From: Absidia repens
Taxonomy: Eukaryota > Mucoromycota > Mucoromycetes > Mucorales > Cunninghamellaceae
Assembly (NCBI GenBank): GCA_002105175.1
Contig: MCGE01000003.1
Span: 744,001 to 808,000, forward strand
Direction of reading: 5' to 3'
Length of the DNA: 64,000 nucleotides
Part shown: one piece after another, positions 24,301 to 34,659 of the stretch
Layout: the number at the start of each line of letters is the position of its first letter
Position numbering within the stretch: the stretch's first letter is position 1
The notes under the pieces: model-generated
Seen by the model: the letters and a program-made list of their open reading frames with translations, nothing else
Told to the model about the DNA's origin: nothing
The model's database searches: none
Position numbers and translations under genes: made by a program

Positions 24301-25267
24301 GCTATTGTCGAGTTTTTCTACTTACAGTACACGAGATTTGTCCCCAGTTGGGCCCAGCACCAAATTATCAGGAGTTGTGAATTCGTTGTTGTTACTGTTG
24401 TCATTCTTGGATCCAAGTAAGCCATGTTGCCTGCAAAATGAAATAAATAAAAAAGATGAAATAGTCCGTCAAAGATCAATACTATAGCTTATATTTTTTA
24501 CCCTTGAATAGCGGCCTGAGTCAGGAAGTCCTCAAAGTTCAAACAGTTTCTAGCCAGCATGGGAATAGCATGGAGTAAAGGGTTGGTGAAGACCTAATAA
24601 ACATAGACAGCAAATTAATTTATATCGATGATACACATATAGTTATATCTTTTGTTGACTTTACATGTAATAATGAAGATCCTTCCTTTGATTTCTGCTT
24701 AGAGTTTCGTTTTGAGGTAGACGTATTTTTATTTGAGGAGTCTTCAGGAGTATGTTGGTGGGACGTCACTGGTGCCGATGAAGAGGGAGACGCTTGTTGC
24801 TGTTGAGAAGCGAGCGACGGATCACCAAGTCCTAGAAAAGGAGAAGAATCCATAGATAGCTCATGAGGAAAGTCATGTGAAGTGTTTTCGATCTTGATGC
24901 CATTATGATCAACATTGGAAGAGTAAAAATGGTTATTTGGATCTATCAAAAGAGAAGATGATAACATAATAATTTATACGTTAATAAACTTATAAATAAA
25001 GAAGACTTTGTAACAAATCTTACCGTTTGCATGAGCCATTCTGTCGTCAAAAGTGAGATGTTGCGTATTGTAGTCAGATACTTGATGCAAAAACATATCC
25101 ATTACTTGTTCAGGATGGTTTAATGTTGTTGATGAAGATGATGTAGACATGAGATGGTGCTGTGGCTGTGATTGTGATGGTTGTGTTTGAGTTTGCAACG
25201 GTGGAGTGGAAGTATTGGATAGTAAATGAGGATTGTCACCAGATGATGAATCCAAAGAAGATGGCAT
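21395..25267 (-). CDS. Spt23/Mga2-like transcription factor with TIG/IPT domain and ankyrin repeats
   Basis: Seven minus-strand exons, 25024-25267, 24665-24942, 24502-24593, 24326-24430, 23910-24255, 23570-23823, 21395-23492, giving 1138 residues. The N-terminal third is Ser/Gln/His-rich. A conserved Cys-containing region follows: WHVKVLGLPSSGAKSRVETQ, IIMCSSCVHRERKR, then TRVTCYCRHHSEKVGFRIVF. After a long low-complexity linker comes a TIG/IPT fold (about residues 747-835: RLIPAEGPIYGGSEVTVLG) and two or more ankyrin repeats (about 965-1060: HTLLHLAVIRGYTRLVRILV). Yeast Mga2/Spt23 are ER-anchored sensors driving OLE1. Here the C-terminus has no clear membrane helix, so the same anchoring is doubtful. 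Head to head with the deubiquitinase gene. Confidence 0.88.
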
Positions 25268-26209
25268 ATTAATCACCTGTGTATGAGTTGTTGACTATTG
25301 AAGCAAAAAGTAAAAAGTATAAAGAATGGTCAAGGCATGCAAAGAGAAGGAAAAAAAGTAAATAAAACCGGAGTATGAAATCAATTGGGTGCAAGACAAA
25401 GTTTAAAACACCTGAGCACAGTATATGAGACCAGGTCAGAATAATTTGCCTGTACTTTTTTTTTTTTTTTTTTTTTTTTTCTTTGTCGGGTAGAAGTCAA
25501 TTATTGACCCTCATTAGTCTTTTTGTCAATATGATGACAATATTTTTCAGTAATTTCTAAATTTTTCACTAGCACAACAGTATTGCTCCGAGCATTATCG
25601 TATTGCATACATCTAATGGGATCATAGCGGATATAAAAGACGCAGTGCATCATTTCTTTAAGCATCACCATACCGATCTAGCGAATTTAGGTCGAAATTT
25701 TACCCTGATCGAAAAAACTAGGTCACACAGTGATAGTGGATAAGTGTGCAATGCTGCCAAACCATATTACAACATGTGTGAAAAAAAAAAGCTGAATAAA
25801 AATGATTGGTCCCACTTTTTTTCTTTTATGATCAAGCTGTTGTTCACATTTCGCAATACATTCTAATTATCGCAAAGCAATCATTTTCTTTATATTGGAT
25901 ATATACTCTTAAAGATGATGCTATAAAAGACATAATCAAACTGGGTGTACGTGTGGTGAAAGATGAGGGAGGAAGGTTCATCAAAAATGCCCTGAACAAT
26001 ACAATAAATTACCAATCAGGCAAGAAAGAAAAATGCGTCTGGAGTAGTTTTTTTAATCACCGATTTTTTTTTTTTTTTTTTTAGATTTTTCTTGGCTTCG
26101 TTTTTCCTTTCTTTACAATTATTTATTAGTTTTGTATCCTTTTTTTCTATATTTACTATTAGAATTCACTTTATTTCACTCTTAATTCTGCAACATATAC
26201 AAATAGAAA
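25268..26209. promoter_or_regulatory. Divergent intergenic promoter of the Mga2-like and USP genes
   Basis: About 940 bp between two start codons facing away from each other. It includes T-runs at about 25455-25481 and 26064-26082 and AT-rich DNA. A 92-codon open frame at 25806-26084 runs into the poly-T and looks non-coding. Confidence 0.45.
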
Positions 26210-28740
26210 ATGTCAAGTAATTCCTTATTCAAGTGGATAGGCATTGTAGGATATTCAACTTATTGATTGTGTATGAACGGCGCTCAAGGTACCACGTTTT
26301 ATTTACTTTTCCTTTTCTTCTTTTAGGGAACGACAGCAAAGGTTCCTCAGGATACCGCTCAAAATAACGAAGGTGAACGCTACTTTGGGTTAGAAAATGT
26401 AAGTTCTTCCATTCTCAGAATTGAATACTCATTGACTAATTGCTTTTCTTCATTAAATTTATATTTAACGTTGACAAGTTTGGGAACACTTGGTAAGCGA
26501 ATACCTTTATTTATGCTACGGGATATACCTACTAATTTTGTAAATTTATTTGAAAACAATTATAGCTATTGCAACTCTGTCCTGCAGGCTTTGTATTATT
26601 GTAAACCATTTCGGGAATGCGTCACCAACTTTCCTATCTCTACGACAAACGGCAACAATTATCGCAATGGTAATGGGATCCATGATATGAACGGCAACCA
26701 TATTTCAAGTCGCCCTCCAACTTCAGCTGACCTCCCAAAGCCTTATCTTATACCGTCTCAAACCTCGTCCTCTGCAAACGGGCGTATAAACCATCAGTCT
26801 GCTCACAGCCCAGCCATGTCCAGCAAGTCCTTACCCCGCAACAGTTTACATGGTGGGGTGCCTCCTGAAAGAGTATCTGGTACCAATTTGTCTCCTGGAT
26901 TAGAAGATACTATGTTTGCTGCTTTGAAAGATCTGTTTTGGGAAATATCAACACATCGAAAAAAGACCGGGGTTGTCGCTCCTGTCAACTTTATTAACAA
27001 GCTTAAGAAGGAAAACGGTAAGGACAATATATATATGTTCGTAATTTGCGTGTAGATGTTTATATGATATCAGGCCTTTTTTATTCACTGTTGTTTTGAT
27101 TAGAACTCTTTCGATCAAGTATGCACCAGGACGCTCACGAATTTTTGAACTACCTTTTGAATACGATCGCGGAGGACGTCGAAAAATATCAAAAAAAGTC
27201 TATGTATCAAAATGGAAATGGGATGAATCAATGTTCTGAAAATGGTGTTGGTGAACATGGAAGCATACATTCCTCTGCTACTAGCGAAAGTGTCGATACA
27301 ACTACTGGTAATGAAAAATATTAAGATATAGATAGAAAGTGTATGGGATAGGGCAAGGACAGAAATCGAATGACATCAATTAACTTATTATTATTATTTG
27401 ATGGAAATAGATGCTTCTATGAATTCTCAATTCACATGGGTTCATCAATTTTTTGAAGGTGTATTCTCAAATGAAACTAAGTGCCTGACTTGTGAAACGG
27501 TAAGACGATATGCTACAAAAAAATGAAAAAAAGCAGCAGGTATAAGAACTGACTTCATATATTACCATACATGTTTAGGTAACCAGCAGGGACGAGTCAT
27601 TTATGGATTTATCAATTGATGTGGAAATGAACTCTTCAGTCACCTCATGCTTACGACAATTTTCCGCCAGCGAAACACTTTGCCACAAGAACAAGTACTT
27701 CTGCGATGCATGCTCTGGACTTCAAGAAGCTGAACGAAGAATGAAAATCAAGAAACTTCCCAATATTCTGGCCCTACATTTAAAGCGATTCAAGTATCAG
27801 GATCAACTTCAAAAATACATCAAGCTTACCTACAGGGTGGTGTTCCCCTTTGAACTTCGATTATTCAATACCGTAAGTAATCTTTTTTTTTTTTTTTTTT
27901 TTTAATGCTGTATGCGCTAATGGTATTTTTATATTTTTTTTATCCATAGTGTGATGATACTGAAGGTGCTGATCGACTCTATGAGCTATGGGCTTGTGTG
28001 ATACATATCGGAAGGTAAGGCATATTTGTCTTTTTTGATCAGCTGATTTGTATTCACTACATCAACAAACTTGATATATATTATAGCGGACCTCATCATG
28101 GACATTATGTTACGATCATTAAAAGCAATGGACAATGGATGCTATTTGATGATGATGAAGTGACAGTAAGTTACCATACTGGTGATTGATCAATTTTTAT
28201 TCCTCCCAACGTATTTGTGCTATTTTTTAGGATATTGAAGAAGAAGACATTCAAAAATATTTTAGCGATTTGCCGGGTAGTGGATCAGGCTATGTTTTGT
28301 TTTATCAAGCCGTGGATCTCAGCATGGATACCATTAATATCAACAATGGAATGAATGGCAACATCAGCAACTGCAGTAATGACCCATTCCATCATCAACA
28401 TCATCACAACGATTCCTATCATATGAACAGCAACGGAATGCCAACAACATCAATGTCATCTCCTTTACAAAACAATACTGTTTCATCATTGCCAACAATC
28501 AACAGCTCACTACAACCCTCTGGAAAGAATTCAAGTACAAATGGTAACTTGTATTCCCACCAGTCCTTAACCACACCAAGCAGCACTGACGTATCACGGG
28601 ACATTCCTCGCTATGCCGAGACTCCTTTCTTCATAGAAAATGGAATCAGAAATCGTGGATTATTATCACCAGCGACTCCTTCACGGTCAAGGACATGGGG
28701 TTTGGGACGAAAGATTAGAGAGAAAAAGGAAAAACGGTAG
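26210..28740 (+). CDS. Ubiquitin carboxyl-terminal hydrolase, USP12/USP46 (fungal Ubp9/Ubp13) type
   Basis: Ten exons: 26210-26245, 26327-26398, 26479-26492, 26566-27017, 27104-27307, 27411-27499, 27579-27872, 27950-28014, 28087-28165, 28231-28740; 604 residues. The Cys box [17 protein letters not shown] is split by a 14-nt micro-exon, so the catalytic Cys41 codon is TG|C across an intron. [13 protein letters not shown], a CLTCET / CDAC zinc-knuckle pair, [10 protein letters not shown], and the His box [13 protein letters not shown] (His about 415) followed by LFDDDEV complete the USP fold. The family removes ubiquitin, usually with WD40 partners of the Uaf1 type. A Ser/Asn-rich insertion follows the Cys box and the last 150 residues are low-complexity. 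The weakest boundary is the first donor (GTAGGA). Confidence 0.9.
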
Positions 28741-29389
28741 TTTATTTAGTTTATTTAGTTTAGTCTTTCGTTAGTTTTTATAGTCTTCCCATTTTTACTT
28801 TTAGCTTATCTACATACCTTTTTCGTATTATTAATTGATTGCCCTTTGACCCTATTTACCCCCCTCCCTCTCTATAATATCTTTATGTAAAACCAATAAT
28901 AAAAACCTATTCCTTTTATCATATACTTTTTTATGTGTGCATCATGTCCTTGTGTCTTTGTGTAGGGAAACTTTTTTTTTTGATTCATTAACCTAGGATA
29001 ATATGTCCACAATTAGAAAATTTGTATGTACTAATTTAATATATGTTTAGGACGACTTTATTCCCCCCTCACATACCACAATGGTCCGCTACAATTGTTC
29101 GAAATGTATAATTGACCGTTTTTGTGGTGAAAAATGCTGTATAAATAGTCCAAACATCTCTTTATTTCTCTTATTTTGTTTCCAACATGCAATTCAGAAT
29201 CCTGGACGTCTAGATCAGCTCCTATAAAACGTTGATTAAGAGTAGGAGCATCTTTCCTATGGCGAGTAGTCTCAATAGTGCTTTGTTTGTGTGCGTTGAA
29301 AAAGAAATAGGATAATGTTTAGGTGTGAAAAACAGGTAATTCAGACTCAGCACGCATGATTTCTATTTTTTCTTCTTCTCTTTTTTCCT
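28741..29389. other. 3' flank of deubiquitinase gene and spacer
   Basis: Poly(A)-type signal AATAATAAAAACC near 28895. No other gene or repeat is recognised until the duplicated block begins near 29390. Confidence 0.5.
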
Positions 29390-29429
29390 TCTTTTTTTTT
29401 TCTTTTTTTCCCCTTCATGAAAGTCAAAT

Positions 29430-29665
29430 GATATGATGGCAAGGCTCATTGGGATACTGGTAATCTAGGATTAGCATTGTAACCGGAATTAGAGGCATTT
29501 TGGAAAATACAAAACAAACATCATGGGGAAACCCTTTCATTTTGGATGTAGGAATTGCGAACCTCATTAGATTAGTCTCATCTTAGGAAATAGTATCACG
29601 GAATCGTCATTATTTTAATATTAGTTTGTCATTGTTCTGTACCTACCTTTGAATAAAATATGCTT
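29430..29665 (+). repeat. Dispersed hairpin/poly(A)-signal repeat, copy 6
   Basis: GGCAAGGCTCATTGGGATAC start, CAAAACAAACATCATGGGGA box, GGG-GAAA-CCC hairpin at about 29524-29533, and GAATAAAATATGC near 29652. Confidence 0.85.
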
Positions 29666-30524
29666 TTTTTTTTATCATTGGTTTCTCTGCTGCACGTTCA
29701 CTACATAATGAGCTTTATCGAATGTGTATACATATGCGTAAAAAAATAGTGTAAGTGTATTTATGAAAAGGAACGGATTGGGTATTATGGTGACTCCTTC
29801 CACCAACTCATGTATACTGTATAAGTTTGTGCGCAGAAAAGAAAACAGGCATGTGTTAGTGTGAAAAAAACAGCTATTACAGTGTATTTTGTTGCGGTGT
29901 GATATATTGAGCAGCAAAGTTGAGGGCAGTATTAATTGCGTAGCTAGGGATCAAAAATGTTCAATATACTGGGTGCTAGGGGAGGAGGCTCTGAATTGTG
30001 GATTTTGATGGGATGGTATTAAAGACTCCGCTATTTCGCACTATGGTGGGCAGCCCCTTGGGGTCCGACCGTCGTGCTCAGCGCGTCGTCAATGGGTTCT
30101 TTATGTGTACTGAAAAAAAAAATAAATTGGAAAGGGATTAGAGCCTCCGCCATTTCGCACTATGGTGGGCAGCCCCTTGGGGCCCAACCGTCGTGCTCAG
30201 CGCGTCGTCAGTGGGTTTTTGTGTGCTGAAATAATAGCTTACTTGAAATGCGTCGGAGAGATTAGAGTTTGATTATGTAGTGGTTGCAACTGCCTTTCCA
30301 CTGGAAGATAAAACGAATTATGCGCTATGGTAATTATGGCGATTGCCCGTTTATTTAATTTTTATTTGCAGCTCACTGATTTTTTGACATAAAAAAAAAA
30401 AGCGGAATGATTTAGGCTCCGCATTTTGCTCTATTTTTTTTTTTTTTGGTCCCCTTTTTTTTCCCTCTCTTTTTCTTTCTTTTTTATTTTTTTCCTTCAT
30501 GATAGTCTGAATGATATGATGGCA

Positions 30525-30742
30525 TGGCTCATTGGGGTACTGGTGATTTAGGATTAGTGTTAGAATATGAATTAGAGGCGATTTAAAAAACGCAAAACAA
30601 ACATGCATGGGAAAACCCTTTCATTTTGGATTCAAGATTTGGATCCACTCATTAGATTAGCTTCGCCATAGTTATCACTGAACCACCAATAATTTAGTTT
30701 AGTGTTAGTTTGTCATAGTTTGTAACTTCATCCAAATAAAAT
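30525..30742 (+). repeat. Dispersed hairpin/poly(A)-signal repeat, copy 7
   Basis: Hairpin GGG-AAAA-CCC at about 30609-30618, then the same tail as copy 3, with AATAAAATACG near 30735. Almost identical to copy 3. Confidence 0.85.
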
Positions 30743-31689
30743 ACGCTTGTCTCTTTTTTATGGTTAGTTTCTTTGTTATAAGTTTAAATTGTTTGTTTTG
30801 ACAAATGGGGTATACATGGACATAGAAATAAATTGGTGTGTTTGAGTGCACGGAAAGGAAATGTGCGGGATATTAAGATGACTTTGTCCACCACCTCATA
30901 TATATATTTGAACGTAGAAAAAAAAGAATAGCCATTTGTTTGTGTAAGAAAAAATGCACTACAGAATATTTAGTTTGTTAGCCCCTCTGTATTTCATACC
31001 TAGAAGGGTTATGTAGAGTAGCAATGGTGGGGAAAGTAATATTTGTGTAACTACAATTCATCTTCAGCGAAAAATGATACCCATCTCAAATTTTTACTCA
31101 AATCGACCTGGAATCAATATAGAAACATTGAAAATACGTTGTGAACCATCTCTCGTAGATCAGGAATGTATACTGTATATATTTTGGCGTAGAAAAAGAA
31201 CGGGCATGTGCTTGTGTGAAAAAAAATATAAAGTATATAGTTTATTGAGTCCTCTGCATTTCATCCCAAAGTGGGTTATATAGTGCCTCAGCTCATTTTC
31301 AGCGAAAAATGATATTTTTCATGATTTACAAATAAATCGTTCTTAGTGATGGTGCCTCAGTAGGGTGCAGGAGTAATAATCTCCTCAGAGCTAACTTGGA
31401 AGAAGGAGAAAACTGGAAGAATTGATTAGTGGAAAAGAGAAATAAAGGGGTGGGATTGGGTAGAGAAAGGCGGCAAAAAGCAACACCGTTTTAGCACTAG
31501 TAATCTAGTAGCTGGGCTTTGAAAATCTGATGACAGTTTATCATTAATACTGTTCAATAAAGAGTATGTTTCTCTTTTTTTTTTTTTTTGTACACACATA
31601 CACACACCAGTTTTATTTTTTGCTATATAATAAGCCCATGTTTATACACTTGGTAAGACAATCAAACAATGAGAAAGGATAACGATATA

Positions 31690-31885
31690 AAAAGACAAGA
31701 CAAAGTTTATTCAGTAGTAATTATAACAATGGCAACCAATACTAAATTAAGTTGAAGGCTAATCTAATAGTGGTCCCAAATCCTAAATCCAAAATGAAAG
31801 GCTTTCCCCATGCATCTTGTAATCCCTGAGCAGAAACCTCTTCTAAACTAGACCTGACACTAATCCTAGTTGAACATCACCTCAA
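31690..31885 (-). repeat. Dispersed hairpin/poly(A)-signal repeat, copy 8
   Basis: Minus-strand copy of the subtype with TTTCTGCTCAGGGATTACAA. The core is GGGGAAAGCC near 31801-31810. A short frame SAQGLQDAWGKPFILDLGFG survives here without a good start codon. The poly(A)-type signal is GAATAAAC near 31703. Confidence 0.8.
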
Positions 31886-31984
31886 TGAGATCAATGAAGT
31901 TGGCGGTGTCTTAAAAGAAAACAAGAAAGGAAGGAGGGAAAAAGAGCCCTAAAAAATGCATATTTAAACGGCGATTGACAACAC

Positions 31985-32080
31985 ACACCTAAAGTTGATC
32001 CGAAATCACGAATCCAAAATGGAAAGGCTTTCCCATGCCACTTTATTGATGCTTTGCTTTGCTAACCAGAACCATAGAGG
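31985..32080 (-). repeat. Dispersed hairpin/poly(A)-signal repeat, partial copy 9
   Basis: Only the core remains on the minus strand: GGCATGGGAAAGCCTTTCC then ATTTTGGATTCGTGATTTCG at about 32000-32040. It lies about 340 bp upstream of the cyclin gene and may fall in its promoter. Confidence 0.65.
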
Positions 32081-32420
32081 TCGTTCCTCTCATCACTTCA
32101 ACGAGCAAGCTTCCACGCCTTTCAGATCGCTTGACTTTTTTCATAATCAGGCACATCATTGGTCATTAGATAATACTCCAGTGGAGGTACAATCGTACTT
32201 TTTCCATTGTAAAACAGGTACAGAAAAGGTAGATAGAGCAACAGAGAGAGGGAGAGAGGAAAAAAAAAAAGAAAAAAAGAATAATCAGGTCCAAAAGGAA
32301 ATGGCAGAAAGCGGGGATTCGAAAATTCGACACTGGCCGGAGAAACAGGTTTTTCCAATGCCTGCTGTGAATTTTTCCGTCTCTCTCTCTGTTTCTTCTT
32401 ACAGTTACCGAATTGAAAAA

Positions 32421-32598
32421 ATGAAGGCGGATACAAACTGTTTTTTGGCTACCAGAGCTTATGAAGATTACTCTACTCTTCATGCTGCCCTTTTGTTACA
32501 CATTATAAATATACGAAAACTGGAACCTTTATCAACGCATGTTGTGGGTAAGAAGAAAGCCGAAAACCTCGACAAAGACAGAAAGGATAGTCCAAATG

Positions 32599-32642
<44 letters not shown>

Positions 32643-33553
32643 AGAACAAATATCGAAGGCAATGATCTATTGTGGCGACTACTTTGAGGAAGTAGATACT
32701 CAGCAAGATCCAGTTCTACCGAAAACAATGACATTTATTCACTCCATTATGAATCGGACAACGCTGCCGTGGATAACATCGGTGGAAGATGCTATACGAA
32801 TCTCCTGTACGAGTCAGACAAGTATTCCCGTTATTTGCCCGGCGACAACGACTATTTGTGCTATCTATTATTTGAATCGATATAAAGAGGTACAGGAGTA
32901 TAGTGGGAAGGTGGAGCCGGGAGCGACTGCTATTCTAACTTACTTTTTATTAGAAATATGGAACTTTTACTCACAGTTACTACGCCACTCAAAGACTATT
33001 CCTGGTGGCCTATTTGGTTGCTGCAAAATTTATTCGTGAAAATCTGAAGTCCGTGGTAGTTATGCAGGACGACAACGCCCTCAGCGCACTTTGCCCCCCC
33101 TCGCTTTGTAGCACAGCAAGCACCAGCTCCATCAGCACTAGCAGCACGGACATGAATCAAGACGACCGATCCGTATATATTCCGAAAACACACAACACAA
33201 TCCAATCCTTTTCTTCTTCATCCACAACTGATAGTCAACAGCAATTGGAAATCAACCATCAGGATGAAGTGATTGACACACAGGCAACTAAAATGGAATT
33301 TGAGCGAAATGCGGCGCAACTATTGATGCAAATGGGCAACAATTTCATGCATGATCATTCAATAAATACGGCACAACTTTGCTCGATGGAAGTCGAGTTC
33401 CTTCATTTTATGGATTACCAACTATACATAGGCCCGTCAACACCTCTGAAATTGTGGCCGTGGTTTTACACAGTCGTTGACTATTATGATCAACTTTATC
33501 ATATTGGCGTGAAAGCCACCACCTCGAACGCAACAACAACAACAACATCTTGA
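32421..33553 (+). CDS. Pho80/Pcl-type cyclin
   Basis: Three exons: 32421-32547, 32645-32889 and 32954-33553, 323 residues. The second intron could alternatively start at 32911; both choices keep frame, but GTACAG at 32890 suits the family better. The cyclin box shows YFEEVDTQQDPVLPKTMTFI, HSIMNRTTLPW, AIYYLNRYKEKYGTFT, RLFLVAYLVAAKFI and, after a low-complexity insert of about 100 residues, MEVEFLHFMDYQLYIGP. Such cyclins pair with Pho85-like kinases in phosphate sensing, polarity or cell-cycle control. The long Ser/Gln-rich insert inside the cyclin fold is unusual. Intron 1 carries a T-run of more than 30 bases just before its acceptor. The start is the first in-frame ATG near a good donor. 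Confidence 0.82.
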
Positions 33554-34659
33554 TCAGTGGTTTACGAAGGAAGAAATTGGGATACAAAACGCTCTATTAC
33601 TGAATGTATAGTTGAATCTTGACGGGACAGCAAATTATTAGGTGTAGTTTTTTTTATTCATCCCCATTCCTTGTAGTATAGCATACCCATATATCAGTCA
33701 TTTCCACCTCTTATATTCCACTAACATGGCCTTCTCCGCACACGCACACCACACATTTATGAATTTATGTACATATAGAAATCATACTTTTGATATGCCT
33801 TTATTTGAAATAAAAAACACCTTTTCTTTTCTGATAAAAAACTAGTCTTCTTTTTTTATTGATGTGTTGGAAACGAGAGCATCCAATATGGGTATATATA
33901 TATATAACTAGAATGTATAGATAAATAAATCAATAGGGATAATTTAAAAATACTATGTGGGTATAGGATAGTTTTTAGTTGGGTGATCATTGGAAAAATG
34001 TAATTGAGGGACAAAAAAGGGGCCAGAAAGCCGAAAAGGATTAGACAAGAGAAAATAAAATGTATAATAAAACTCCGCTTAACGCAAACGGTAATTAGGG
34101 GACAAATTTTTCAATTGGAATGTATTGGTGAATACATATTATCTGAATACATACAAAAGTGTTTATTGTATTAAAAGAGGGAGAGAGGTAAAGTAGGTAT
34201 GTGGTTTTTTATAAATTATACCGCTGTCTTTTTTTTTTTTTTCTCGTTTTCTTTAGTCAAGGGCGATGGAAGAGCATATTTTTACAGATCAACATCCATC
34301 GAGCTCCCCCCAAAAAACACAAGGGCTCACTTCACCAACAGCAAAACTGAAGAAGTTTTTCTTATTCACAGGTATAAATAACAGTTATTTTTTCATTTGA
34401 TTCAAGCATAAAAAACAAGCAAACATAACCACAGTTACTGTAACACCGGGCATTTCTTTCTTTCTTGCATGAATGAAGAGAAAAGAGTTCTGTGATTGTT
34501 TGTTATCTGTTCCAGACAAATACTAAACTATATAATATATTTTCTTTCTATTTCCTGTTTTCTTTTTCCCTATCAACCCCAACCATCATACATCACATCA
34601 TCATTGTTTTTTATATTTCTATCTCTAACCATTTGTAATTTTACATTCATCCCTATAAA
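33554..34659. other. Intergenic between cyclin and ankyrin genes
   Basis: Includes the AATAAA-like signal near 33810, an AT dinucleotide stretch near 33893-33905 and a T-rich leader upstream of 34660. No supported gene. Confidence 0.5.

Larger units (their letters stand above)
29390..31460 (+). repeat. Segmental duplication, copy B
   Basis: Counterpart of 14280-16660 but in a different internal order. 29390-29945 matches 14640-15185, 30225-30390 matches 14395-14580, and 30540-31460 matches 15735-16650. The GC-rich hairpin block is present twice within this copy (about 30040-30095 and 30160-30212). Two hairpin-repeat copies are included. No intact protein gene is seen. Confidence 0.75.

Noticed and set aside
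31995..32420. Upstream extension of the cyclin reading frame
   Set aside because: The frame is open by chance through a hairpin-repeat fragment and a purine tract; the composition is not cyclin-like.
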